Shown here piece by piece: positions 16,623 through 25,507 of a stretch of 64,000 nt of DNA. The position numbers and the translations under genes are program-made. Position 1 is the stretch's first letter. The number at the start of each line of letters is the position of its first letter. The notes below the pieces were generated by a model, which was given only the letters and a program-made list of their open reading frames with translations, did not search any database and was not told the origin of the DNA. Origin of the DNA: Microterricola viridarii. Its GTDB lineage: Bacteria; Actinomycetota; Actinomycetes; Actinomycetales; Microbacteriaceae. The DNA lies in assembly GCF_900104895.1 (NCBI RefSeq), contig NZ_LT629742.1, positions 2,604,001 to 2,668,000 on the forward strand, given 5' to 3'.

Positions 16623-17126
16623 TCAGACGGCGGCGGCTGCGCCGGGAGTTTCTGGTTCTGCGGGAGGGTCGACCGGCGGGTCGACCGGTACGTCGGGCAC
16701 CGGGGGCACGGCGGGGGGCTTGGTGACGCTGGCGATCACATCGAGCGGGATGTTCTTGCCCCCGACGGAGACTGTCGGCACCGCTCCGGCGTAGGAAACC
16801 GAGTCGGCGATTCCGGTGATGGTCTCGCCCGTCGCGTTGACGTACGTCACCTGCTGGCCGACGAGTGCGGCGGCCGCGGAGCGCATCTGCAGCGAGAAGC
16901 CCTCCGCGCTGGTGACGGCGAGCTCGTTCATCTTCTCCATCATCGCCAGCTGGGTGGTCTGCTGGATCATCTGGCCGGTGTCCATCGGCGAGCTCGGGTC
17001 TTGGTTCTGCAGCTGGGTGACGAGCAGCGACATGAACACCTCGCCGTCCATGTCCTGCTTGGGCGCCCGGACGGGTGCGTTGGTGTAGATGCCGCCGCGG
17101 GCAGTGGCAATGGGGTCAATCGGCAC
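16623..17126 (-). CDS. flgD: flagellar hook assembly protein FlgD
   Basis: A 167-residue hook cap. The N-terminal region has the family core EVFMSLLVTQLQNQDPSSPM and QTTQLAMMEKMNEL. A short FlgD beta domain follows (VGQQVTYVNATGETITG). The last 30 residues are a Pro-rich tail (PPVPDVPVDPPVDPPAEP). It is shorter than the 220-residue enterobacterial form. The start is GTG 17126 after GAGGACCCC, 11 bases past the fliK stop. Confidence 0.93.
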   Translation of the reverse strand: MPIDPIATARGGIYTNAPVRAPKQDMDGEVFMSLLVTQLQNQDPSSPMDTGQMIQQTTQLAMMEKMNELAVTSAEGFSLQMRSAAAALVGQQVTYVNATGETITGIADSVSYAGAVPTVSVGGKNIPLDVIASVTKPPAVPPVPDVPVDPPVDPPAEPETPGAAAAV

Positions 17127-17137
17127 GGGGTCCTCTT

Positions 17138-18556
17138 CTATGCGATCAGATCGATGTGCGGGTGGGCGGATGTCGTGGCGGCGGCCTCGAGAAGGTCGGC
17201 GTCGCTGGCGTGCTCGTCGGCCTGCAGGGCGGCCAGGGTGCGGGCTGCCACGACCGGCTCCTCCCGCGGCACGGCCCCCTGCTGGGCGGAACCATGCTGG
17301 CCCGGCGTGTTCTGGCCGGGCTGGTTCTGGCCAGCCTGGTTCTGGCCGCCCGGGTTGCCTGCGCCCTGCCTGGCCGGGGCGTCATCGCCGGACAGGTTGA
17401 GGCTGGCGTGCAGCCCGGTGCCGGCGAGATCGCGGCGCAGTTCTCCGAGGATGCCCCGGACGGCGTCGCGGGCGACGTCGCTCGGGGCAAAGAGCTCGAT
17501 GCGCAGCTGGTCGCCGGCGACGACCGCTTGCACGGTGACCGGGCCGAGACGTTCGGGGTTCACCGTGATCGTCATGTGGTGCGTGCCGTCGCCGGCGGCG
17601 GCCAGGGTGAACAGCGGCCGGGCCAGCTGGGTCGCCAGCGGCACCGGCGCGGCGGGGAGGCCGGGCTGGGCCAGCGAGGCCGTGCCCGTGAGCGCCGAGT
17701 TGGAGACCGGAGCCGGACCGACGGCGGCGACGACGGGCGCCGGGGCGCTCTCGCCGTTGCCGTCGATCGGGACCGCGCTGGCCGCCGCAGCCGGGGCGGG
17801 GGCCGCAGCGGCGTTCGCTGTGGGGTTCGCGACCGGGTTCGCGAGCGGGCTCGCCGTGGGTCCCGCCGCGGCGAGGGGCGCCTGCGTGGCGGATCGCGCT
17901 GCGCCGGCCGCCTCGGTGGCTGAGGGCGCCGGCGCGGCACCGGATGCCGAGCTGCCCGGCACCGCAGCGCTCGGAGCCGCGGCCATCGCAGCGGTTGTCG
18001 CCGCCCCGACGCCGGGGAGCGGCGCGGCCGGGCCGGCGGTCGGTGAAGCCGGTGTGGCTACCGCGTCGGCGGGTACCGTGCCGGCCGCCACGCCGGGCAG
18101 GCCCACGGCAGGAACGGGCGGTTGCCCGAGTGCGCCGCCCGCGGTCGCCGGGAGCGGCGCGCCCTGCTGAAGCGGAGCGGCGTCCGGCGCACCGAGCGCC
18201 GGGGTCCCGGCGGGCGCAGTAGACGTGGTCGTGGCCGCGGCGGCCAGACCCCAGAAGCCGCTCGCCAGGGCGGCCGCACTCCCCCAGCCGAGTGTGCCGG
18301 GCTGTGGCGAGACCGCGGGCTGTTCATGGGGAAGCGGTGCGGCGCCGTCCTCGGGGCCGGGCTGCGCGCCGGCATCCGTGCCGGCGCCCGCCCCGGAATC
18401 GCCGAGCGGCGCCTGCTCGGCCGCCGCGGCGGCGGTGCCGTCGGCCAGCGTCGCGAGTGCGGCGCCGAAGCCGGCGCCGGCGTCGGTCGTTGCCGACGTG
18501 GATGCGGGGCCGCTGGCGCGTCCCGGCGAGACGGAGGTGATCAGGGGCATGCTCAT
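17138..18556 (-). CDS. fliK: flagellar hook-length control protein FliK
   Basis: A 472-residue Ala/Pro/Gly-rich ruler protein. About 320 residues are low-complexity. The FliK C-terminal domain follows at about 335-415: HHMTITVNPERLGPVTVQAV, AGDQLRIELF, LRRDLAGTGLHASLNL. A repeat of GQNQ/GQNT units occurs just after it. FliK measures the hook and triggers the FlhB specificity switch. Overlap with the C40 gene (18553-18556) sets the start. Confidence 0.9.
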   Translation of the reverse strand: MSMPLITSVSPGRASGPASTSATTDAGAGFGAALATLADGTAAAAAEQAPLGDSGAGAGTDAGAQPGPEDGAAPLPHEQPAVSPQPGTLGWGSAAALASGFWGLAAAATTTSTAPAGTPALGAPDAAPLQQGAPLPATAGGALGQPPVPAVGLPGVAAGTVPADAVATPASPTAGPAAPLPGVGAATTAAMAAAPSAAVPGSSASGAAPAPSATEAAGAARSATQAPLAAAGPTASPLANPVANPTANAAAAPAPAAAASAVPIDGNGESAPAPVVAAVGPAPVSNSALTGTASLAQPGLPAAPVPLATQLARPLFTLAAAGDGTHHMTITVNPERLGPVTVQAVVAGDQLRIELFAPSDVARDAVRGILGELRRDLAGTGLHASLNLSGDDAPARQGAGNPGGQNQAGQNQPGQNTPGQHGSAQQGAVPREEPVVAARTLAALQADEHASDADLLEAAATTSAHPHIDLIA

Positions 18557-19263
18557 CGGGTCCCTCCGCTCAGCATGGCGGCGCGGGCCGCGGCGAGCAG
18601 CGACTCGTTCACGCTCGTCGTCGCGCTCTGCTGCCCGCCGAGCGAGCCGAGGAGCGCCTGGATGTCGAGCCCCGCGGTGTTCGCGGTGTTCGCGCCGGCC
18701 GTCGGGACGATGCGGCGGATCGTGACGATGTCGGACTCGTCGAACCAGCGCTCGACGTGGCTGACGGTGCGGCCCTCGTACGGCGCGTGGATGACCTTGT
18801 TGTCGCCGGCGTAGATCACGATGTGCTCGGCGTTGTCGGTGACGATGAGGTCGCCCGGCTGCGCCTCGGCCAGCGAGGCGACCGGGGTTCCCGCGGTCAT
18901 CTGGCCGGAGACCAGTCGCGGCACCTCGATGCCGAGGTCGGCGTAGACGCGCTGCACCAGCCCGGAGCAGTCCATGCCGCTCGCGTCCTCGCCGCCGAAG
19001 ACGTACGGCACGCCGATGTACTTCATCGCGGCGTCCTTGACCGCGTTGCCGGTGACGCCCTCGCTGCCGGGCACGCCGGTGCCCTGCGTGGCCCCCGCGC
19101 CGTTCAGCGCCTGGTTCAGCAGCGCGGTGAAGTCGCTGTTCGCCCCCGAGACGGTGGTGTCGGGCGATGCCGCCGCGCGCGTGGCCGTTGCCCCGCTCAG
19201 CTGCTCGATCGTCGAGCGGATGGACTGCATCCGGCCGATCGCCTCTGTCATGGCCGTGGTCAT
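18553..19263 (-). CDS. NlpC/P60 (C40) peptidoglycan hydrolase in flagellar operon
   Basis: A 236-residue cysteine peptidase. About 90 N-terminal residues include a short helical segment like early flagellar structural proteins (IGRMQSIRSTIEQLSG). The NlpC/P60 domain follows, with YIGVPYVFGG, catalytic Cys in GMDCSGLVQR (about residue 100) and catalytic His in AEHIVIYAGD (about residue 150). The family cuts D-Glu/diamino-acid bonds in stem peptides. It sits between fliJ and fliK with four-base overlaps on both sides and has no signal peptide. It probably opens the wall for the rod, the job of FlgJ in proteobacteria, after export through the flagellar channel. Confidence 0.88.
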   Translation of the reverse strand: MTTAMTEAIGRMQSIRSTIEQLSGATATRAAASPDTTVSGANSDFTALLNQALNGAGATQGTGVPGSEGVTGNAVKDAAMKYIGVPYVFGGEDASGMDCSGLVQRVYADLGIEVPRLVSGQMTAGTPVASLAEAQPGDLIVTDNAEHIVIYAGDNKVIHAPYEGRTVSHVERWFDESDIVTIRRIVPTAGANTANTAGLDIQALLGSLGGQQSATTSVNESLLAAARAAMLSGGTR

Positions 19264-19700
19264 CGTTGCGTCCCCTCTGCCTGGCGCTGCCAGGCGGTGC
19301 CGGCCAGCTCGTCGAGCACGATTTGCTCGGCGTGCAGCTCCTCGCCAGCCACGGTCTCGGCGTGCCGGGCGGCCAGTTTCTCCAGGCTCAGCGTGTTGCG
19401 GCGCGCCGCGGAATACTCCTGCTGGGCCTCCTCGGCGCGGCGCTGCCGCTCCAGGGTGACGGCGCCGAGCTCTGCGACCATGCTGCGCGCGGATGCCCGG
19501 GCTGCCGCGATGCCGTGCAGCGCGTCCAGGGTGTCCGGCGTCGCCAGCGACTCGCCGAGCCCGGCACGGGCGGCGGCCTCGCGTGCGGCGCTCTCGTGGC
19601 GGCCGGCGTTGGCTGCGGCGAGGCTGCCCGCCGCCTCGTCCTGTTCCAGCCGACGCAGGCGCAGGAGCCCGTCCAGTGCGAATGCTCGTGTCATGCTCAT
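19260..19700 (-). CDS. fliJ: flagellar export protein FliJ
   Basis: A 146-residue, almost entirely helical coiled-coil protein beginning MTRAFALDGLLRLRRLEQDE. FliJ is the stalk that links the FliI ATPase ring to FlhA. Sequence conservation is weak in this family, so the call rests on size, coiled-coil pattern and its place immediately after fliI with a four-base overlap. Confidence 0.82.
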   Translation of the reverse strand: MSMTRAFALDGLLRLRRLEQDEAAGSLAAANAGRHESAAREAAARAGLGESLATPDTLDALHGIAAARASARSMVAELGAVTLERQRRAEEAQQEYSAARRNTLSLEKLAARHAETVAGEELHAEQIVLDELAGTAWQRQAEGTQR

Positions 19701-21064
19701 GCCCCCAACAGTCGGCTCAGTCGGGCCAGTGCGGCCCAGGCGTCATCCGCGGTCGATTGATCGCTCATACTCTGCTGCAGGAACGCGTTGATCTCGCCCT
19801 CGTGGTCGACGGCCGCGTCCACCAGCGGGTTCGTGCCGCGGCGGTAGGCGCCGACGTCGAGCAGGTCCTGTGCCCCGCGGCGGGCGGCGAGGGCGCGGCG
19901 CAGCACCGCGGCCTGCTCCCGGCGCTCGGGGGCGGTCACGCGGCTGGCCACGCGGGAGACGGAGCCGAGCGCGTCGATCGACGGGAAGTGCCCGACGACG
20001 GCGAGCTTGCGGTCCAGCACCACGTGGCCGTCGAGGATCGAGCGGGCGGAGTCGGCGATGGGCTCGTTGTGGTCGTCGCCGTCGACGAGCACCGTGTACA
20101 TGCCGGTGACGGAGCCGCGTTCGCCCGTTCCCGCGCGCTCCAGCAGCTGGGCGAGCACCGAGAACGTCGAGGGCGGGTAGCCGCGGGTGGCCGGCGGCTC
20201 CCCCACAGAGAGGCCGATCTCCCGCTGCGCCATGGCGACGCGGGTGAGCGAGTCCATCATGAGCATGACGTCGTTGCCCTGCTCGCGGAAGGACTCCGCG
20301 ATCCGGGTCGCCACGAAGGCGGCGCGCAGGCGCATCAGGGCCGGCTCGTCGGAGGTGGACACGACGACGATGGCGCGGGCCAGCCCCTCCGGCCCGAGGT
20401 CGTCCTCGAGGAACTCGCGCACCTCGCGGCCGCGCTCCCCGATCAGGGCGATGACGCTGATCTGGGCGTCGGTGCCGCGGGCGATCATGCTGAGCAGCGA
20501 GGACTTGCCGACGCCGGAGCCGGCGAACAGGCCGAGGCGCTGCCCCTTGCCGACGGTGGTCAGGGTGTCGAGAGCGCGCACGCCGAGCTGCAGCGGGGTG
20601 TCGATGCGGGCGCGGTGCATGGCGGACGGCGCCTCGTTCTGCAGCGAGACGTAGCCGTCGGCCTGCAGCGGGCCCTTGCCGTCGATGGGGCGGCCGAGGC
20701 CGTCGAGCACGCGGCCGAAGAGGCCGGTGCCGGTGGGCACCCGCACGGGCTCGTTGCGGGAGCGCACGGGCGTGCCGACCTTGATTCCGGCCATGCGGCC
20801 GAGCGGCATGCAGCGGATGCCGCCGCGGGTGGACGCGACGACCTCGGCCTCGATCGGGGCGACGCCGGCGGCATCCTCGCCACCGAGGCGGACGAGGTCG
20901 CCGATGGCGCAGTCCAGCCCGACGACCTCAATGCCGAGGCCGACGATCGAGGACACGACGCCGCTGCGCTCGGGGGCGGCGGCCAGGCCGGCCAGACGGA
21001 GGCGCTCGGCGAGCTCGGAGGGTTCGGCCAACCTGGCGGCTCCGGCGAGGGTGGCGGTGCTCAT
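19697..21064 (-). CDS. fliI: flagellum-specific ATPase FliI
   Basis: A 455-residue ATPase of the type III export system. The Walker A motif AGSGVGKSSL is at residues 181-190. Walker B/catalytic region NDVMLMMDSLTRVAMAQREI is followed by GEPPATRGYPPSTFSVL. FDGLGRP-like GLGRPIDG and the C-terminal region are also as in FliI. It hydrolyses ATP to feed substrates to FlhA. Overlaps with fliH and fliJ are four bases each. Confidence 0.97.
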   Translation of the reverse strand: MSTATLAGAARLAEPSELAERLRLAGLAAAPERSGVVSSIVGLGIEVVGLDCAIGDLVRLGGEDAAGVAPIEAEVVASTRGGIRCMPLGRMAGIKVGTPVRSRNEPVRVPTGTGLFGRVLDGLGRPIDGKGPLQADGYVSLQNEAPSAMHRARIDTPLQLGVRALDTLTTVGKGQRLGLFAGSGVGKSSLLSMIARGTDAQISVIALIGERGREVREFLEDDLGPEGLARAIVVVSTSDEPALMRLRAAFVATRIAESFREQGNDVMLMMDSLTRVAMAQREIGLSVGEPPATRGYPPSTFSVLAQLLERAGTGERGSVTGMYTVLVDGDDHNEPIADSARSILDGHVVLDRKLAVVGHFPSIDALGSVSRVASRVTAPERREQAAVLRRALAARRGAQDLLDVGAYRRGTNPLVDAAVDHEGEINAFLQQSMSDQSTADDAWAALARLSRLLGA

Positions 21065-21717
21065 GCCGTCTCCTCGAGGAGGGAGAGCGTGGCCCGGTGC
21101 AGGGCGCTCTCGATACGGGCGTCGACGAAGCCGTCGGGGAGCACGGCGCTGGCGTCGCCGCGGCGGAGGGTCGCGTCGGCCTGCACGGTGAGGCCCTGCG
21201 GAATCTGGCCGGCGCCCTGCAGCAGTGCGAGGTCGTCCTGGTGCAGGTGCACGATGACGTCGGGGTGGCCGGCATCCGCGGCCAGGGCGGAGAGCACCCG
21301 CTGGAGCGCGGCGCCGGCGGAGCCCGGACCGTCGGTGAGCCGGTGGCCGATGACGGCCTCGGCGAGCTCGATCGCGGCGGAGACGAGGGTGGCGTCGCTC
21401 TGCTCCAGCAGGGGCAGCGTCGTCCGCTGCACGGCGGAGACGGCCGCGCCCAGCACGGCCTGGACGGTGTCCAGGCGGGCCAGCGACTCCGTGACGGCCG
21501 CGGCATGGGCGGCCTCCAGCTCGGCCAGACGGATGAGGCCCGCCGCATCCGCCTGGCGCAAGCCCTCTGCGTACCCGGCCGCGTGGCCGCGCACGCGGGC
21601 TCGCTCGGAGATCAGCGCCAGCTCTGCGGGGTCGATGGCTCCGTTCGCACCGGCGCCGGCACCGTCCACGCTGGGGAAGGCCATAGCCGCAAATTCCGCG
21701 TCAATCGACGAACGCAT
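21061..21717 (-). CDS. fliH: flagellar assembly protein FliH
   Basis: A 218-residue protein that binds FliI and tethers it to the C-ring. It has the Ala-rich helical first half with GHAAGYAEGLRQAD and the C-terminal region with HLHQDDLALLQGAGQIPQGL and RRGDASAVLPDGFVDARIE, as in FliH/V-ATPase stalk proteins. The chosen start, ATG 21717, has GTGGAG seven bases upstream and overlaps fliG by 17 bases. A GTG at 21729 in frame would add four residues. Confidence 0.88.
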   Translation of the reverse strand: MRSSIDAEFAAMAFPSVDGAGAGANGAIDPAELALISERARVRGHAAGYAEGLRQADAAGLIRLAELEAAHAAAVTESLARLDTVQAVLGAAVSAVQRTTLPLLEQSDATLVSAAIELAEAVIGHRLTDGPGSAGAALQRVLSALAADAGHPDVIVHLHQDDLALLQGAGQIPQGLTVQADATLRRGDASAVLPDGFVDARIESALHRATLSLLEETA

Positions 21718-22723
21718 CTTCGTCTCCACGGGTCACGGTGATCTGGCCCTCCGCTTCGAGGGTGCGGATGGCGCGCACCACCTCGGCGCGGGCCTCCTCG
21801 ACCTGCGAGAGGCGCAGCGGCCCCGTCGAGGCGATCTCGTCGTCGAGGATGTCGCGGTTGCGCTCGGACATGTTGTTGTGGATCATCTCGGAGACGGGCT
21901 CCGAGGCGCCCTTCATGGCGACCGCGAGCACGCGGACGTCGATGCCGCGCAGCAGGTGCTGCACGTCGCGCCGCTCCAGGCGCACGATGTCCTCGAATGT
22001 GAGCATGCGCGAGCGCAGCTCCTCGGCCAGGATCGGGTCGCGGAGCTCGAGCCCCTCGAGCACCGCGCGCTCGGTGGCGAGATCGGCGCGGTTGATGATC
22101 TCGACGAGGGGCTGCACGCCGCCGACGACGTCGAAGCTGTCGCGGGAGGACACGACGGCGCCGGTGCGCAGCTTGAGGGTGTCGGCGAGGATCCGCACGG
22201 CCTCCGGGGTGGCCGAGCCCATCGTCGCGATGGCCTGCGCCACGTCGGTGCGGGCCGTCTCCTCGAACCCGGCGAGCACGGCAGAGGCGTGCTCCGGCCG
22301 CAGGTGCGCGAGCACGAGGGCTGCGGTCTGCGGCAGTTCGTCGGCGAGCAGGGCTTGCACGTGGCTGGCCTCCGCGGCATCCAGGAACTCGAAGGCCCGA
22401 CCGGCCATGGTGGAGGCCACGCGGCTCATCACGCCGGCCGCCTTCTCGGCCCCGAAGGAGGCCTCGAGCAGGCCGACGGCGAAGTCGCGCCCGCCCCGGG
22501 TCTGCCGGGCACCGCGGGTGGCCAGGGTGTGGAACTCGGCGAGGGTCGCCTCGGCGAGGGTGGCGTCAACGCGGCGCAGGCGGATGATCTCGCCGGCGAT
22601 CTCCTCGGCCTCGTGCTCGTCGAACTGCTTCATCACGGCGGCCGCGCGCTGCGGATCCATGTTCATCAGCACGACGGCGGCCTTCTGGGCGCCGCTCAGC
22701 GTCGCGCCCTTTGAGCCGCTCAT
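21701..22723 (-). CDS. fliG: flagellar motor switch protein FliG
   Basis: A 340-residue rotor protein linking the FliF ring to FliM and contacting MotA. N-terminal domain with LSGAQKAAVVLMNMDPQRAAAVM. Middle domain with EFLDAAEASHVQALLADELPQT. C-terminal torque domain with the charged helix (NNMSERNRDILDDEIASTG) and LSQVEEARAEVVRAIRTLE. ATGA overlap with fliF. Length is normal. Confidence 0.97.
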   Translation of the reverse strand: MSGSKGATLSGAQKAAVVLMNMDPQRAAAVMKQFDEHEAEEIAGEIIRLRRVDATLAEATLAEFHTLATRGARQTRGGRDFAVGLLEASFGAEKAAGVMSRVASTMAGRAFEFLDAAEASHVQALLADELPQTAALVLAHLRPEHASAVLAGFEETARTDVAQAIATMGSATPEAVRILADTLKLRTGAVVSSRDSFDVVGGVQPLVEIINRADLATERAVLEGLELRDPILAEELRSRMLTFEDIVRLERRDVQHLLRGIDVRVLAVAMKGASEPVSEMIHNNMSERNRDILDDEIASTGPLRLSQVEEARAEVVRAIRTLEAEGQITVTRGDEDAFVD

Positions 22724-24312
22724 ACACTCTGCCTGTCATCCATGAGCGCCCGCAGGTACTCGGCGGTCTTCTGGGGGTCGCGCTCGGCGAGCATCTCGAT
22801 CTCCGAGCGGGTGCGGTCGGCATCCGGTGTGATCGGCATGACCGGCAGAACTTCCGTCTCGAGCTCCATGGGCGTGGTCTGGGCAGACAGGATCAGCGGC
22901 TGCTGCTGCTGCGCGGCCTCCAGTGCCTCCCGTGCTGCCTCGAGCTCTGCCTCGTCGACGGCCTCGCGGCGGGCGCGCCGCGAGCGGCTCACCAGAACCG
23001 CGGCCAGCACGACCAGGAGCAGCGCGGCGAGGGCGATGATTCCGGTGCGCACCAGCGACGTGAGCTGTTCGCCTGCCGCGACCTCCTTGGCGTCGTTGAG
23101 CGCCTGTTGGGCGGCTGCGGCGCCGCTGGCGTCGAAGGTCATCGCCTCGACGGTGACGGTGTCGCCGCGGTCGACGTCGATGCCGGCCGCCGCGGAGACG
23201 AGCGCGCGGAGGTTGCGGATGTTCACGGTGCTCGCGTCGCTCACCGCGACGGAGACGGACTGCCGGCTCAGCGTGCCGGCGGGGATGGTGCGGGTCTCGG
23301 TGACCTTGTCGATCGCGTTGTTGCGGGTGACCGACTCGGAGTTGAACGTGCCGTCGCCGGTGCCGCCCGGCACCGCGATGTTGTCCGGGCCGAGCACGCC
23401 GGCTCCGGTGCCGCCCGTGCCCGTGTACGACTCGGTCGCCCTGGACTCGTTCAGCGAGGCGATGGCCTCCGGCGCGGTGAAGGTCTCGGCCGTGCGCTCC
23501 GCCGACTCGGTGCTGACGTCGGCGGCAACCACGACGGTGGCGTTGCCGGGGCCGACGACCTTGTCGAGCATGGCCTGCACGGAGTCGCGCACCCGGGTCT
23601 CGTAGTCGCTGGCGAGCTTGCCCGCGCCGCCGGTCGGGCTGCCGCCGACAGCCGAGAGCACGGTGCCGGACGAGTCGATGACTGCGACATCCGTCGACGT
23701 CATGCCCTCGATGGAGGCGGAGGTGAGGTGCACGATCGCCTGCACCTGGTCGGCGCCCAGGGTGACGCCGCGGGTGGTCTCGATGAACACGGATGCCGTC
23801 GGTGCCTGCTTCTCGGCGGCGAAGACCGTCTCCTGCGGGATGGCGAGGCGCACGGATGCCGTCTTCACGCCGCTCAGCGCGCTAATCGTCGAGGCGAGCT
23901 CGCCCTCGAGCGCCCGCTTGTAGGTGACGGACTGCTGGAACTCCGAGGTGGTGACGCCCATCTTGTCGAGCAGGGAGTAGCCGCCGTTGCTCGCGCTCGG
24001 CAGCCCGGCCGCTGCGGCCTTGAGGCGCTGCGCGTAGACGTCGTCCTGCGGCACGAGGATGCTCGAGCCGCCGTCGCTGAGCTGGTACGGGATGGCGTCG
24101 GACTGCAGCTGCTCGACGACCGCGTTGGCGTCGGCGGCCTGCAGCCCGGTGAACAGCGGCGCGTAGGAGGGGCGGCTGAGCCAGATGCCGAGGCCGGCGA
24201 CGCCGAGCACCAGCACGGCGACCGCCAGCAGCGCGATGGTGCGCTGGGCGACGGTGAACTCGCGCAGCCCCGCCGTGAAGCGTGCCAGTGCGGAAGTGAC
24301 CTGACGGGGCAT
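22720..24312 (-). CDS. fliF: flagellar M-ring protein FliF
   Basis: A 530-residue MS-ring protein that forms the base of the motor. A first membrane helix spans about residues 25-46 and a second about 420-440, with a YscJ/FliF domain between them (SYAPLFTGLQAADANAVVEQ, VKTASVRLAIPQETVF). The C-terminal FliG-binding segment is present (ERDPQKTAEYLRALMDD). TGATG overlap with fliE. Confidence 0.97.
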   Translation of the reverse strand: MPRQVTSALARFTAGLREFTVAQRTIALLAVAVLVLGVAGLGIWLSRPSYAPLFTGLQAADANAVVEQLQSDAIPYQLSDGGSSILVPQDDVYAQRLKAAAAGLPSASNGGYSLLDKMGVTTSEFQQSVTYKRALEGELASTISALSGVKTASVRLAIPQETVFAAEKQAPTASVFIETTRGVTLGADQVQAIVHLTSASIEGMTSTDVAVIDSSGTVLSAVGGSPTGGAGKLASDYETRVRDSVQAMLDKVVGPGNATVVVAADVSTESAERTAETFTAPEAIASLNESRATESYTGTGGTGAGVLGPDNIAVPGGTGDGTFNSESVTRNNAIDKVTETRTIPAGTLSRQSVSVAVSDASTVNIRNLRALVSAAAGIDVDRGDTVTVEAMTFDASGAAAAQQALNDAKEVAAGEQLTSLVRTGIIALAALLLVVLAAVLVSRSRRARREAVDEAELEAAREALEAAQQQQPLILSAQTTPMELETEVLPVMPITPDADRTRSEIEMLAERDPQKTAEYLRALMDDRQSV

Positions 24313-24632
24313 CAGGCCTGCATCCTCATGATCTCGTTGAAGGCGTCGACGCCCTTGTTGCGCACGGCGGCGACGAGCTCGACGGTCACCTGGGCCCTGG
24401 TCGAGGCGATCGTGGCGGCGTGGATGTCGGTCAAGTCGCCGGTGACGGCGCGCAGCGCCAGCTCACTGGAGTTGGTCTGCAACTGCTGCATGTTCTCGAC
24501 GGCTCCGCTCAGCGCGGTGGCGAAGCCGGCTCCCCCGGTCCCTGCCGGTGCGGCGGCCTGGTCCAGGTAGCCGCTCGGGCGCACGCCCTGCACTGCTCCG
24601 GCGCCGATGGCGTCAATAGCTCCGATGGGCAT
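24312..24632 (-). CDS. fliE: flagellar hook-basal body protein FliE
   Basis: A 106-residue adaptor joining the MS ring to the rod. The C-terminal half is typical: LTDIHAATIASTRAQVTVEL and VRNKGVDAFNEIMRMQ. The N-terminal 35 residues are variable. It overlaps flgC (TAATG) and fliF by single bases. Confidence 0.95.
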   Translation of the reverse strand: MPIGAIDAIGAGAVQGVRPSGYLDQAAAPAGTGGAGFATALSGAVENMQQLQTNSSELALRAVTGDLTDIHAATIASTRAQVTVELVAAVRNKGVDAFNEIMRMQA

Positions 24633-25021
24633 TAGCCACGTCCGATCTGGAGGGCGGCCTGGTAGCTCTCCTTGGCTCTGTCGACGACAGCGGCGTTGGC
24701 CTGGTAGCCGCGCTGCGCCATGATCAGCTGCCCCATCTGGGCGCCGAGGTCGATCTCCGGGTAGCGCACGTAGCCGTTTGCGTCGGCCAGGGGGTGCTCC
24801 GGTTCGTGCACCATCCGGCCCTCCGCGTCGCCGAGCGCCGTGCCCGCGACGAAGACGCCGCCCTGCTCACCCTGCTGGGCGAGCACGTAGCGCTCCTGGA
24901 ACGCGGCACCGTCGGTGCCGGTGACGGTGTTGATGTTGGCGATGTTGTCTGAGATCGCGTCGAGCCACTTGCGGTGCACGTTCATGGCCGATCCGGCGAT
25001 TCCGATGGCGTCAAAAGTCAT
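24632..25021 (-). CDS. flgC: flagellar basal-body rod protein FlgC
   Basis: A 129-residue proximal rod protein. N-terminal helix with NVHRKWLDAISDNIANINT and C-terminal MAQRGYQANAAVVDRAKESY match the family, as does the length. It starts 14 bases after flgB. Confidence 0.96.
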   Translation of the reverse strand: MTFDAIGIAGSAMNVHRKWLDAISDNIANINTVTGTDGAAFQERYVLAQQGEQGGVFVAGTALGDAEGRMVHEPEHPLADANGYVRYPEIDLGAQMGQLIMAQRGYQANAAVVDRAKESYQAALQIGRG

Positions 25022-25035
25022 GGTCTGTTCCCCGA

Positions 25036-25377
25036 TCAGTTGCTTCTCATGGCGCTGCGGACGCTCGTGAATTGGCCCTCGATGGCACGCGAGGCGAACT
25101 GGAATCGCAGCACGGTGTCGATGTTGGAGAGCGTCTCGGTGTCGAGGTTCACGTTGTTGCCGTTGAGCTTGGTCGGCTCGAGCGAGCGCTCCGTCGTGGC
25201 ATCCGCGTGCCCGTCACCGCGTGCGATCGAGCTGGCGAGTGCGCCCTCGAAGGCGACCCGCTTGGCGTGATAGCCGGCGGTGTTGACGTTGGCGATGTTG
25301 TCGGCGATCGCGCGCTGGCGCGCGGACAGGCCGTCCAGCGCACTGGAGAGCGCGGAGAAGCTCACGGAATCGAACAC
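25036..25377 (-). CDS. flgB: flagellar basal-body rod protein FlgB
   Basis: A 113-residue proximal rod protein and first gene of the basal-body operon. The N-terminus has LSARQRAIADNIANVNTAGY, the loop has NNVNLDTETLSNIDTVLRFQ, and the C-terminus is the expected helix. A sigma-28-type promoter lies 83 bases upstream. Confidence 0.96.
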   Translation of the reverse strand: MFDSVSFSALSSALDGLSARQRAIADNIANVNTAGYHAKRVAFEGALASSIARGDGHADATTERSLEPTKLNGNNVNLDTETLSNIDTVLRFQFASRAIEGQFTSVRSAMRSN

Positions 25378-25459
25378 ATTCGTCCTTCATGACGGCAATG
25401 AGGCTGACAAGTGGCCGATCCGTGGCCGAGAGAGGTGAGCGATCCGTGCTCAGTAATAG

Positions 25460-25486
25460 TTATCGACCGGATGCCGACATCCGTTA
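25460..25486 (-). promoter_or_regulatory. sigma-28-type promoter for the flgB operon
   Basis: Minus-strand TAAC (25486-25483), 15-base spacer, GTCGATAA (25467-25460). It has one mismatch in the -10 relative to the fliM/flbD sites. The spacer itself contains a CGGATG/CATCCG dyad. The predicted leader is about 75 bases. Confidence 0.75.
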
Positions 25487-25507
25487 GTGCGCGAAGGAAT
25501 GTTGGGC

